Shown in pieces: positions 26,279-34,568 of a DNA stretch of 64,000 bases; position 1 is the first letter of the stretch; every line of letters begins with the position of its first letter. The position numbers and the translations under genes were made by a program. The DNA comes from Hymenobacter sp. GOD-10R (GTDB lineage: Bacteria > Bacteroidota > Bacteroidia > Cytophagales > Hymenobacteraceae). The stretch is taken from assembly GCF_035609205.1 (NCBI RefSeq), contig NZ_CP141184.1, positions 2,632,501-2,696,500 of the forward strand. The letters run 5' to 3'. The notes below the pieces were generated by a model. It was not told the origin of the DNA, searched no databases, and was given only the letters and a program-made list of their open reading frames with translations.

Positions 26279-26375
26279 GGCTAGGTGACTGGTGCTTCGT
26301 TTTGGGTAGTGATATAAGCGTTTTTCCTTATGCTATTTACCAGGAGCGAAGCACTAGGCACCTAGTACCAAGCAC
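26271..26375. repeat. intergenic inverted repeat built of short GTGCTTGG-like units, overlapping a stop codon
   Basis: Arms 26271-26299 and 26347-26375 are reverse complements at 24 of 29 bases. The right side also repeats GTACCAAGCAC downstream (26365-26375 and again at 26383-26393). The left arm includes the final codons and the stop of the Gfo/Idh gene, so the element shapes that protein's C-terminus. Confidence 0.6.
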
Positions 26376-26401
26376 TAAACCAGTACCAAGCACCAACTTG
26401 A

Positions 26402-27454
26402 ATGAAGACCCTAAAAGGACCCGGCATTTTCCTGGCGCAATTTATTGGCGAGGAAGCGCCGTTCAACGGCTTGGCCGCCATGTGCGAGTGGGCCAAAGGC
26501 CTCGGCTACAAAGGCGTACAGCTACCCACCACCGATCCACGTTTCATTGACCTGAAGCTAGCGGCCGAAAGCCAGACGTATGCCGACGAGCTAGCCGGCA
26601 CCGTGCGGGCTGCTGGCCTGGAAATCACGGAGCTTTCGACGCACTTGCAAGGCCAGTTAGTGGCTGTGAATCCAGCTTACGATACACTGTTCGACGCTTT
26701 TGCGCCGGAAGAAGTGCGCGGTAACCCCGCTGCTCGGCAAGCCTGGGCCGTGCAGCAGTTGAAGTACGCAGCACAGGCTTCGCAACGGCTAGGATTGACG
26801 GCGCATGCCTCGTTCAGCGGGGCATTGGTGTGGCCGTACGTGTATCCATGGCCTCAACGCTCGCCTGGCTTAGTCGAGACGGGGTTCGATGAGCTAGCTC
26901 GACGCTGGCTCCCCATCCTCGACGAATTCGACCGTAATGGTGTAGACTTATGCTACGAGGTGCACGCCGGCGAAGACTTGCATGACGGCACGACCTACGA
27001 AATGTTCCTGGAGCGGGTAGGAAATCACCCGCGGGCTTGCTTGCTCTATGATCCCTCGCACTTTATCCTGCAATGTCTTGATTACCTAGAGTATATCGAC
27101 ATCTACCACGAGCGTATTCGGGCTTTTCACGTCAAAGATGCCGAGTTTAATCCTACGGGTCGGCAGGGCGTGTACGGCGGTTACCAAAACTGGATCGATC
27201 GGGCCGGGCGGTTCCGCTCGCTCGGCGACGGACAGGTTAACTTTAAAGCCATTTTCAGCAAGCTAGCTCAATACGATTATGCCGGTTGGGCCGTGCTGGA
27301 GTGGGAGTGCGCCCTCAAGCACCCCGAAGACGGGGCCCGCGAAGGCGCGCAATTCATCAAAGACCATATCATCCGGGTCACCGACCGTGCCTTCGACGAT
27401 TTTGCCGCGGCAGGTACCGACGAGGCCAAGAACAAGCAGCTGCTAGGTTTGTAG
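26402..27454 (+). CDS. sugar phosphate isomerase/epimerase-like TIM barrel (cytoplasmic)
   Basis: A 350-residue xylose-isomerase-like barrel without a signal peptide. Metal ligands are visible in LCYEVHAGEDLHD (Glu), CLLYDPSHF (Asp, His), RIRAFHVKDAEF (His, Asp) and GWAVLEWECALKHPEDGA (Glu). It is longer than the two exported paralogues in the same locus, mainly by inserts and a C-terminal tail. The family includes isomerases of hydroxypyruvate, tagatose and 3-keto sugars. In this operon it probably acts in the cytoplasm on an oxidised sugar, beside the Gfo/Idh enzyme. Confidence 0.88.
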   Translation: MKTLKGPGIFLAQFIGEEAPFNGLAAMCEWAKGLGYKGVQLPTTDPRFIDLKLAAESQTYADELAGTVRAAGLEITELSTHLQGQLVAVNPAYDTLFDAFAPEEVRGNPAARQAWAVQQLKYAAQASQRLGLTAHASFSGALVWPYVYPWPQRSPGLVETGFDELARRWLPILDEFDRNGVDLCYEVHAGEDLHDGTTYEMFLERVGNHPRACLLYDPSHFILQCLDYLEYIDIYHERIRAFHVKDAEFNPTGRQGVYGGYQNWIDRAGRFRSLGDGQVNFKAIFSKLAQYDYAGWAVLEWECALKHPEDGAREGAQFIKDHIIRVTDRAFDDFAAAGTDEAKNKQLLGL

Positions 27455-27542
27455 CACCTAGCCCTGATTACTTATTTATGCGGAGCTTTTACCTTCAATT
27501 CTTAGCGTAACAGCTGCGATTTACCAACTCACCTCTGATTCT

Positions 27543-28079
27543 ATGAAAAAAGCTTTTGTCTTGTTGAGCTTCAGCGCGGCGTTGCTGGCGTGCTCTTCTA
27601 ACACCGAACAATCCTCTAACGCTGAGCAAACCTCTAGCACTGAACAAACCTCTTCGCCATCAAACGAAAACACCCTAGCAACAGAAGGTTCAGGTGAAGA
27701 GCAGCCCCAAGCCGCCCTAAATCCTGACAGCGCAGTAGGAGCCGACGTATCAGCTACCGCCCACCAGCCCCAGGTAAGCACCAGCGTTAACGACATTGGG
27801 ACGGAGCCTACCGGTGTGCCCGTGGGTGGCAAGGGCGGCAAGCTCATCGCCGCGTCGGACTGCGGTGGTTGCCACCGCGAAGGGGAGAAGCTACTTGGCC
27901 CAGCCTATGTGGCTGTAGCTGAGAAATATCCCGATACGCAAGCCAACATCAACATGCTGGCTAAAAAGGTTATCACAGGCGGTAAAGGCAACTGGGGCGA
28001 CATCGCTATGACGCCGCACCCCGACTTGAAAGAAGCAGATGCCAAGGAAATGGTGACCTACATTTTGAGCCTCAAATAG
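27543..28079 (+). CDS. monoheme cytochrome c lipoprotein
   Basis: A 178-residue protein with a lipoprotein signal (MKKAFVLLSFSAALLACSSN), a Ser/Thr/Glu/Gln-rich linker of repeated SNTEQ-type units (about 18-95) and a class-I cytochrome c domain (about 95-178) with heme motif CGGCH and a Met ligand in AMTPHP. It is tethered to a membrane facing the periplasm. In glycoside and gluconate dehydrogenase systems a cytochrome c takes electrons from the FAD subunit, and this one is the obvious candidate partner of the GMC complex 3 kb upstream. Confidence 0.9.
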   Translation: MKKAFVLLSFSAALLACSSNTEQSSNAEQTSSTEQTSSPSNENTLATEGSGEEQPQAALNPDSAVGADVSATAHQPQVSTSVNDIGTEPTGVPVGGKGGKLIAASDCGGCHREGEKLLGPAYVAVAEKYPDTQANINMLAKKVITGGKGNWGDIAMTPHPDLKEADAKEMVTYILSLK

Positions 28080-28099
28080 CCTAGGTGCTTTCTGCTACG

Positions 28100-28178
28100 C
28101 CTTTGTCGTTCCGGGCAGGGGTGAGGAGTCTGACGAGTTTTCAACTTAGTCTCCTTGCGCTGCCCGGAACGACAAAGG
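28100..28178. repeat. REP-like palindromic element
   Basis: Perfect 19-bp arms (28100-28118, CCTTTGTCGTTCCGGGCAG, and 28160-28178) enclose a partly paired centre that includes GTGAGGAGTCTGACGAG. The pattern recalls the GTCATTCCGAGC...GAGGAATCT repeats common in Bacteroidota and other bacteria. It lies between the cytochrome and permease genes. Confidence 0.65.
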
Positions 28179-28233
28179 TTATCTGTTCTTCCAGGCGCCG
28201 ATTGCCTTTCGCTAACCTTAACCTTTCCTGCCC

Positions 28234-29487
28234 ATGACTGCTACTACCCGAGTTAAGCTCTCCTTCATGATGTTCCTGGAGTTTTTCATCTGGGGCGCGT
28301 GGTTTGTAACCCTAGGTACGTACTTGTTGCACAACCTCAGTGCCTCGGGCACGCAAGTAGGGGTAGCCTTCCTCACCCAGTCCATCGGAGCTATTGTGGC
28401 TCCCTTCATCATTGGACTGATTGCCGACCGCTTCTTCTCGGCGCAGAAGATACTGGGTGTATTGCACTTAGTGGGCGCATTCCTATTGTGGCGCGCTAGC
28501 AAAGCTCCTGATTTCGACAGCTTCTACCCAAACATCCTGGCCTACATGGTGGCCTACATGCCTACGCTGGCGCTGGTTAACTCCATTGCCTTCCGCCAGA
28601 TGCAGGACCCACAGAAGGAGTTTGCTCCTATTCGGGTGCTTGGTACGCTAGGTTGGATCATCGCAGGCCTAACCATTGGCTGGCTCAACTGGGAGCAGAG
28701 CAATAGCTTGCAGGCAACGTTCGTGATGGCCGCTGGGGCGTCGGCGTTGCTAGGTTTGTTCAGCTTCACGCTGCCGGCCACGCCGCCTATTAAGCGCGGG
28801 CAGTCTAGCTCGCTGGGGCAAATGCTAGGCCTTGATGCTATTGGCTTGTTGAAGAATCGTTCGTACTTGATCTTCTTCCTGGCTTCTATTGCCATCTGTG
28901 TGCCGCTGGCCTTTTACTACGGCTTCACTAATCCCTTCCTGAACGAAGTGGGCATGAAGGGCGCTGCTGGCGTGCAGAGCCTAGGTCAGGTGTCGGAGCT
29001 GCTGTTTATGCTCGCTATTCCGCTGTTCTTCAAGCGGCTAGGTGTGAAAAAGATGCTGGCTATAGGTATGGCCGCGTGGGTGTTGCGCTACTTGTTCTTT
29101 GCGTATGGCGACGGCATGGGTAATTACTGGATGCTCATCCTGGGTATTGTGCTGCACGGCGTGTGCTACGATTTCTTCTTCGTAACGGGCCAGATTTACA
29201 CCGATAACCTAGCCGGCGAGCAATTCAAAAGCTCGGCGCAAGGCTTCATTACCCTAGCTACGTACGGGGTGGGCATGCTCGTGGGTACGCTGCTCTCAGG
29301 CCGCATCTTCGACTCGTACCAGCTTACTGGCGGCACCCACGATTGGCGCATGATCTGGCTGATTCCGGCCGCCATTGCCGCCGTGGTGCTGATTGTATTC
29401 CTGCTTTTCTTCCGCGAACGGAGTACCGCTACCGTCCCCACCGAAGTGGCCTACGGCTCAGCTCCTTCGCTGGCTGAGGCCGGCTAA
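28234..29487 (+). CDS. MFS permease of the nucleoside:H+ symporter (NupG-like) family
   Basis: A 417-residue inner-membrane protein with about 12 hydrophobic helices. It opens with LSFMMFLEFFIWGAWFVTLG, typical of the NupG-like branch; GVQSLGQVSELLFMLAIPLF and the QIYTDNLAGEQFKSSAQGF region are also conserved. Members near sugar catabolic genes in Bacteroidota are often labelled nucleoside permease, but their location points to sugar or sugar-derivative uptake. Here it could import 3-keto sugars or monosaccharides made in the periplasm. Confidence 0.9.
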   Translation: MTATTRVKLSFMMFLEFFIWGAWFVTLGTYLLHNLSASGTQVGVAFLTQSIGAIVAPFIIGLIADRFFSAQKILGVLHLVGAFLLWRASKAPDFDSFYPNILAYMVAYMPTLALVNSIAFRQMQDPQKEFAPIRVLGTLGWIIAGLTIGWLNWEQSNSLQATFVMAAGASALLGLFSFTLPATPPIKRGQSSSLGQMLGLDAIGLLKNRSYLIFFLASIAICVPLAFYYGFTNPFLNEVGMKGAAGVQSLGQVSELLFMLAIPLFFKRLGVKKMLAIGMAAWVLRYLFFAYGDGMGNYWMLILGIVLHGVCYDFFFVTGQIYTDNLAGEQFKSSAQGFITLATYGVGMLVGTLLSGRIFDSYQLTGGTHDWRMIWLIPAAIAAVVLIVFLLFFRERSTATVPTEVAYGSAPSLAEAG

Positions 29488-29587
29488 GGATCAGTAATGT
29501 GTTCTGCGTCCTCTACGCGGCCCTCTGCGTCTTCTGCGGGAACCCCGATAGAAAGACGTTTTCCTAAAAATCAACAGCTCACACAAA

Positions 29588-30460
29588 ATGGCTGCTTCTC
29601 ACTCCCGTCGTGCTGCCCTCAAAGGTCTATTGACCAGCACAGTAGCCCTAGGTGCTCCTACTATTATGGCCGCTGATAAACCCGTAGCTAGCTCCGCCGA
29701 CGGCAGCATCAAACAATCAGTTTGCCGCTGGTGCTTCCAAAGCATGTCGTTAGAGGAGCTTTGTGTGGCCGCCAAAGGCATGGGCATCAAAGGCATCGAT
29801 CTGGTTGGTCCCGCCGATTGGCCTACGCTCAAAAAGCACGGTCTCGACTCGCCCATGTGCAACGGCGCCGAAATCAACCTCACCGATGGCTTCAACGACC
29901 TTAAGTTTCACGCTCAGCTCCAGACGCGCTACAAGGAAATGATTCCGAAGGTAGCCCAGGCCGGCTACACCAACCTGATTTGCTTCAGCGGCAGCCGCCG
30001 GGGCATGTCGGATGAGCAGGGCCTAGAAAATGCTGTGCGCGGTCTGCAACCGCTGATGGACCTAGCCGCCAAGCACAAAGTAGTGCTCGTGATGGAGTTG
30101 CTCAACAGCAAAATCGACCACAAGGATTACCAGTGCGACCGTACCAGCTGGGGTGTGGCGCTGGCCAAAAAGCTAGGTTCCGAGAACTTCAAGCTGCTCT
30201 ACGACATCTACCACATGCAGATTGACGAGGGCGATGTGATCCGCAACATCACTGACCACCACGCATACATCGCGCACTACCACACGGCCGGCGTACCGGG
30301 GCGTCATGAGCTCGATGATAAGCAAGAGTTAAACTACCCAGCCATCATGCGGGCCATCAAGGCGACAGGCTTCAAAGGCTACGTAGCCCAGGAGTTTATT
30401 CCTACCCAAACTGACAAGCTCGCCTCGTTGCGCCAAGCTGTGAACTTGTGCAATGTGTAG
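29588..30460 (+). CDS. hydroxypyruvate-isomerase-like TIM barrel, Tat-exported
   Basis: A 290-residue protein with a twin-arginine signal (SRRAALKGLLTSTVALGAPT) and a xylose-isomerase-like barrel: SVCRWCFQSMSLEELCVAAK, NLICFSGSRRGMSDEQGLEN, VLVMELLNSK (Glu), LLYDIYHMQIDEGD (Asp, His), YIAHYHTAGVPGRHELDD (His) and YVAQEFIP (Glu) supply the metal site. It looks most like hydroxypyruvate isomerase. It is the second exported barrel of the locus and is followed after 52 bases by the DUF1080 protein, suggesting successive periplasmic steps. Confidence 0.88.
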   Translation: MAASHSRRAALKGLLTSTVALGAPTIMAADKPVASSADGSIKQSVCRWCFQSMSLEELCVAAKGMGIKGIDLVGPADWPTLKKHGLDSPMCNGAEINLTDGFNDLKFHAQLQTRYKEMIPKVAQAGYTNLICFSGSRRGMSDEQGLENAVRGLQPLMDLAAKHKVVLVMELLNSKIDHKDYQCDRTSWGVALAKKLGSENFKLLYDIYHMQIDEGDVIRNITDHHAYIAHYHTAGVPGRHELDDKQELNYPAIMRAIKATGFKGYVAQEFIPTQTDKLASLRQAVNLCNV

Positions 30461-30512
30461 CTTCCGTTTTTCTCTCCCACCTTCTGAACTCAAGGCTAGC
30501 AAGCCTCTCACT

Positions 30513-31301
30513 ATGACGAAAACTGCGCTTCTTTCCTCGCTGTTGGTACTTGGAATGACTTCGCTCGCCGCCGCTCAGCAAAACGGTAAACCCGAAGACA
30601 CCGAAGTGTGGGAGCCGGTCCCTAAAACGGTAACCGCTACTGCCCTCGCCACCGCACCGCCCTCCGATGCGCTCGTGCTTTTCGACGGCCGCGACCTGAG
30701 TCAGTGGGTAATGACCGAGGACCGTAATACACCTGCGAAGTGGAAAGTGGCCGGCGGCTTGATGACCGTGGATAAAACCACCGGCAACATCGAAACCAAG
30801 CGTAGCTTCACCAACTATCAGCTGCACATCGAGTGGAGGGTGCCAGCCAACATCACCGGCACAGGTCAGGCCCGCGGCAACAGCGGCATCTTTCTGGCCT
30901 CACTTGGTAAGGGCGACCTAGGGTACGAACTGCAGATTCTGGACTCGTACAACAACAAAACCTACGTCAATGGAATGGCGGGCAGCATCTATAAGCAGTT
31001 CATCCCGCTGGCTAATCCCACGCGCAAACCCGGCGAGTGGCAGTCGTATGACGTGCTCTGGACGGCGCCCACGTTTAAGGCCGATGGCACAGTGCAAACG
31101 CCCGCCCGCGTTACGGTTATCTTCAACGGCGTGGTGGTGCAAAACGACACAGAGCTTTTAGGCCCTACACAGTACATCGGCAAGGCAAGCTACCAGCAGA
31201 GCCACGGCGCGGCGCCTATCAAGCTCCAGTCGCACGGCGACAAGAGCGAGCCGCTTAGCTTTCGTAACATCTGGATTCGGGACCTAAGTGCGAAGCAGTA
31301 G
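30513..31301 (+). CDS. DUF1080 protein (3-keto-disaccharide hydrolase family, secreted)
   Basis: A 262-residue protein from the ATG at 30513 with a Sec signal (MTKTALLSSLLVLGMTSLAA, then AQQ). The DUF1080 (PF06439) lectin-like beta-jellyroll fills the rest: ALVLFDGRDLSQWVM, WKVAGGLMTVDK, YQLHIEWRVP, ARGNSGIFL, YELQILDSYNNKTY and PIKLQSHGDKSEPLSFRNIW. Pfam names this family 3-keto-disaccharide hydrolase, and relatives cleave glycosides whose sugar has been oxidised at C3. As the last gene of the block it fits the cleavage step after GMC-type oxidation. A strong terminator follows. Confidence 0.92.
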   Translation: MTKTALLSSLLVLGMTSLAAAQQNGKPEDTEVWEPVPKTVTATALATAPPSDALVLFDGRDLSQWVMTEDRNTPAKWKVAGGLMTVDKTTGNIETKRSFTNYQLHIEWRVPANITGTGQARGNSGIFLASLGKGDLGYELQILDSYNNKTYVNGMAGSIYKQFIPLANPTRKPGEWQSYDVLWTAPTFKADGTVQTPARVTVIFNGVVVQNDTELLGPTQYIGKASYQQSHGAAPIKLQSHGDKSEPLSFRNIWIRDLSAKQ

Positions 31302-31348
31302 CCTAGCTTCAGCCCAGCATTAAGCGCGTAGCGCAGCCCGTCTAAAGC

Positions 31349-31396
31349 GCAAAAAAGAAGCCGGCACTCCAATTGGGGTGCCGGCTTCTTTTTTGC
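31349..31396 (+). terminator. Rho-independent terminator of the oxidative sugar operon
   Basis: A 22-bp stem with one wobble pair (AGAAGCCGGCACTCC paired with GGGGTGCCGGCTTCT), flanked by A and T runs, with a 4-base loop. It lies 48 bases past the DUF1080 stop. Confidence 0.85.
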
Positions 31397-31604
31397 ATTT
31401 ATCAAGTAGAAAAGAAGGCTTTTGTGTGCGAGTTTACCTCTGTGGACCAAGGAAGGTTTTAAGCAAATTCAACTAATATAAGCATTTGCCTTGAGTGATG
31501 CTAATAATCAGTATTATTATTAATGAGTAGTGTGAAAGCGAGTTTTTGGCATAAAATGCGCAATAGTGTGTTTATATTAGTGAAATTTTCGTAAAAGCAG
31601 AACC

Positions 31605-31817
31605 ATGAGATTATCCCATCAAACCCCTCTCGGTGGCACCATTGAACGCATCACTCGTGTAGACGCCGTCGTGTTGCCTTATATTAAGCCTGTGCACAGT
31701 GAAATGGCGCACCATATCCTCGTGATTCACGAATCGCCTGAGATGGAGAGCCGGTACGAGGGCCGTGCATTGGTGGCCGTGTACCACTACCAGTTCCCGG
31801 GCATCTACCCCAACTGA
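31605..31817 (+). CDS. small hypothetical protein
   Basis: A 70-residue frame from an ATG at 31605 that follows a very A+T-rich leader (about 31460-31600), as expected for a promoter. The sequence (ITRVDAVVLPYIKPVHSEMA, ALVAVYHYQFPGIYPN) is plausible for a soluble protein, but no family is recognised. It is convergent with the MscS gene. Confidence 0.45.
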   Translation: MRLSHQTPLGGTIERITRVDAVVLPYIKPVHSEMAHHILVIHESPEMESRYEGRALVAVYHYQFPGIYPN

Positions 31818-31898
31818 TAGGCTACAGCAGCTCGCTCATTCGTCCAGCACAAGACGAATCAAACATACTGCTGCCAAGGCATCGGCATACCTTACTAC

Positions 31899-34307
31899 TT
31901 ACGATAGGCTAATGCCCTCTTGGGTAAAGCGCCGGTGAATGCCGGCCAGAATCTCGCTTTTCAGGGCTTGCTCTTGCCGAATGTTGTTGATCCAAAACAG
32001 CACTTTCAAGTCGTACACTTGGCCATTGATGCCGCTGAGCAAGATTTCGGGCGCGACTTTGTGCAGGGTGCTGGGGTTTTCGAGGATTTCTTGACTGATT
32101 ACTTCCTTCGCGTGGTCGAGGTCGGTGTCAGGACCTAGCTTCAAGCCTAGCTCGACGCGGATATGGTTGTTACTCAGCGTCCAGTTGATGACGTGACCCG
32201 AGAGCAAGTCGCCGTTGGGCACAATGATTTCGGAGCCTGACAAGGAAATGAGTTTGCTGGCGCGAATCCCAATGTCTTTCACGCGTCCGGTTTTACCGGT
32301 CACCTCAATAAAGTCGCCTACCTGGAAGGGCCGCTCAAAAATGAGGATAACGCCCGAAACGAGGTTGTTGATGATATTCTGCAAACCTAGGCCCACACCT
32401 ACGCCTAGGGCACCCACCACAATGGTAATCTTATCGAGCGGCAGGCCGGAGGCCATGGTAGCCAGCAAGAAGCCCGCGGCCAGCAATACCAGTCTGATGG
32501 CAACTAGCCAGGAGCCGCGGCGGTCGGGGTCACTGTTGAACTCGTCATCCGTTTGACCGAAGAAGTAACCCACGTAGCGTTGCAAGAGCACCGAGAGGTA
32601 AACGATAGCGAAGAACGCGACAATGTTGCCGACGGTGAAGGTCAGACTGCCCATATGGTGCGGCGTAGTGAGCAAGTACTCGAAGAAGCCATACAGGGGC
32701 CGAAAGACGTTGAGATTGGAGGTGAACGTCATCAGCCACAGCCCACACACCACCATCGACAGAACTAGGCGCAGCCCCTGCTCAATCTTGCGGAAGTTGA
32801 AGTGCATGGCCATGCCGCCCCCGAGTCGACTACGCTGCATCTGCAGGTGAAAGGCCTCGGTAAGCAACCGCACAAAAGCAGAAAGCGAGATAATCTGCGT
32901 AAGGCCTAGGATACCACTGCTGCTGAATACTTTAGCCAAGCTCAGACGACCGGTCAGGTTGCAGAGAATAGCTAGTAGGTTCAGCACCAGAAAGAGCACA
33001 ATAACGGGCGGAACGAAAGCTGCGAGCTTAGGTCCGCGTTGCAACTCGCGCCGAAAGCCAATACCTACTCCTAGGGCTGTCAGGTTCAGCAGCAGCATAG
33101 CCCAGCGTAAGCCAGGGCTCGGTTCGTTGGCGGCGTACACGAAAGTGAGGCCAAAAAACAAGCCCACGATGCCAAGCCAATACAAAAACTGTTGGCGCGG
33201 CCAGCTCCGACCTAGCAGCACGCTGAGTACCAGAAGCAACAGCAACTCCAGCAAATCGGTATAGGCGGCCGGCGGATTCAGATCGAAGAACGGCGCCATG
33301 CTGAACACAACCACCAACGTGCCCACTACCGGCACCGGGCGCAGGTAGCGAAATGGCTGCTTCTCAGAATTTGTTGCTGCGTTGACGACGCGGAAGTTGC
33401 GAAATACCCAGAAGAAGAAAACAGCACCAATCAACACCATCCAGACGCCGAAGTGCCAATTCTCACTGAAGTAGTACCGCATTAATCGGCGCTGGCTGGT
33501 GTACGACTCGCGCACGAGCTGCCCCGCAGCAGCTTGGCGGCTAGCATCGATGGCCGATGCGCGCCACAAGGGCGGGTTGTTGGGAGCCAGCGTACGGCGG
33601 TTAAAGCGTCGCAGCTGTTCGCGCGTTTCGTCCTGCAACTCCAGCGCCTGGATGTAGCAATCGGACACGCGCGTTTGCAATTGGGTGACGGTTCGTTGGG
33701 TGCGTTGCAAGAGCAACTTAGCGCGAGCTTGCTTGCGTTGCAGGCGAGCGGTAGTCCGGCCTAGGGCCGTTGTCGTGTCGGGTTGTTTCGTAATGGCGTA
33801 CCGGCCCAAGGAGTCGAGCTGGCCTTGCATGCGCGTGAGCTGCTGGCCCTGCGTCGCCAGGGCTGTGCGCCACGTACCTAGCTGCTCCTGCATGTCGGTG
33901 AGCAGCACCTGGAATAGGTGAACTTGCTTCAGGTTGATGACGCTGCTGTACTGCGTCAGGTTTTGCCGGATGGTTTTCAGGTTCGCTTCCACGTCGGGCA
34001 GTTCCTCGGCAAGGTCTTCGGTGTCCACGCCGCGCCGCACCGCCCCACTAATGCGACCTAGCTTCAAGTACGCCTGCTCCACGCGTTGCGCGGCGTCTTG
34101 CTCCACGGCAGGCTTCGGCTGCGAAGCAGCGGTTTTAGCTGAGTCTTGCGCTAGCGTGCTGAGCGGCAAGCACAACCAAGCGCACAACACAGTCATCCAC
34201 AAACGACTAATCACCCACTGGTTAGTAGGAGAAGAAGCGGCCTTGTGACCACGGCAGTAGGTAAGCAGCGAAGAAAAGAGAGAGCTAGGAGAAATAAGCG
34301 AAAACAT
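31899..34307 (-). CDS. MscS-family mechanosensitive ion channel with long N-terminal region
   Basis: An 802-residue inner-membrane protein from the ATG at 34307. A GTG at 34214 gives a tidier signal peptide (ISRLWMTVLCAWLCLPLSTL then AQ) and may be the true start. A periplasmic helical or coiled-coil region comes first (AQRVEQAYLKLGRISGAVRR through LQTRVSDCYIQALELQDETR), then about nine membrane helices, and the MscS core VGVGLGLQNIINNLVSGVIL followed by IFERPFQVGDFIEV and the beta/cytoplasmic vestibule. It opens under membrane tension and releases solutes in osmotic downshock. Not linked to the sugar genes. Confidence 0.92.
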   Translation of the reverse strand: MFSLISPSSLFSSLLTYCRGHKAASSPTNQWVISRLWMTVLCAWLCLPLSTLAQDSAKTAASQPKPAVEQDAAQRVEQAYLKLGRISGAVRRGVDTEDLAEELPDVEANLKTIRQNLTQYSSVINLKQVHLFQVLLTDMQEQLGTWRTALATQGQQLTRMQGQLDSLGRYAITKQPDTTTALGRTTARLQRKQARAKLLLQRTQRTVTQLQTRVSDCYIQALELQDETREQLRRFNRRTLAPNNPPLWRASAIDASRQAAAGQLVRESYTSQRRLMRYYFSENWHFGVWMVLIGAVFFFWVFRNFRVVNAATNSEKQPFRYLRPVPVVGTLVVVFSMAPFFDLNPPAAYTDLLELLLLLVLSVLLGRSWPRQQFLYWLGIVGLFFGLTFVYAANEPSPGLRWAMLLLNLTALGVGIGFRRELQRGPKLAAFVPPVIVLFLVLNLLAILCNLTGRLSLAKVFSSSGILGLTQIISLSAFVRLLTEAFHLQMQRSRLGGGMAMHFNFRKIEQGLRLVLSMVVCGLWLMTFTSNLNVFRPLYGFFEYLLTTPHHMGSLTFTVGNIVAFFAIVYLSVLLQRYVGYFFGQTDDEFNSDPDRRGSWLVAIRLVLLAAGFLLATMASGLPLDKITIVVGALGVGVGLGLQNIINNLVSGVILIFERPFQVGDFIEVTGKTGRVKDIGIRASKLISLSGSEIIVPNGDLLSGHVINWTLSNNHIRVELGLKLGPDTDLDHAKEVISQEILENPSTLHKVAPEILLSGINGQVYDLKVLFWINNIRQEQALKSEILAGIHRRFTQEGISLS

Positions 34308-34568
34308 CAGTAGATAAGCTTGCTGTAGGCGCCTGGTGCCGTACAACGTTGGAGGAAGCGAGTGGAACAACAACCCGGCCACTCCAAGGTTGCTTGTCTA
34401 CGGCCGATTTGGTGGACAGAATAGCCTCGCGAAAAAGGTAACTCGCTCTAGCTACCTGCACGCAGCGTAAAGCGCAGCCTCAAAACTACGCAAGGAAAGC
34501 TAGGCAGCGTGCTCGCGCAAAGTGCGTGTTGTGTACCTTGCCCATCCACTACCATTACCGCTGCTGCC

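Noticed and set aside
28100..28178. A CRISPR repeat or array
   Set aside because: The repeats in the window are single inverted pairs with no regularly spaced direct repeats and no cas genes, so no CRISPR array is present.
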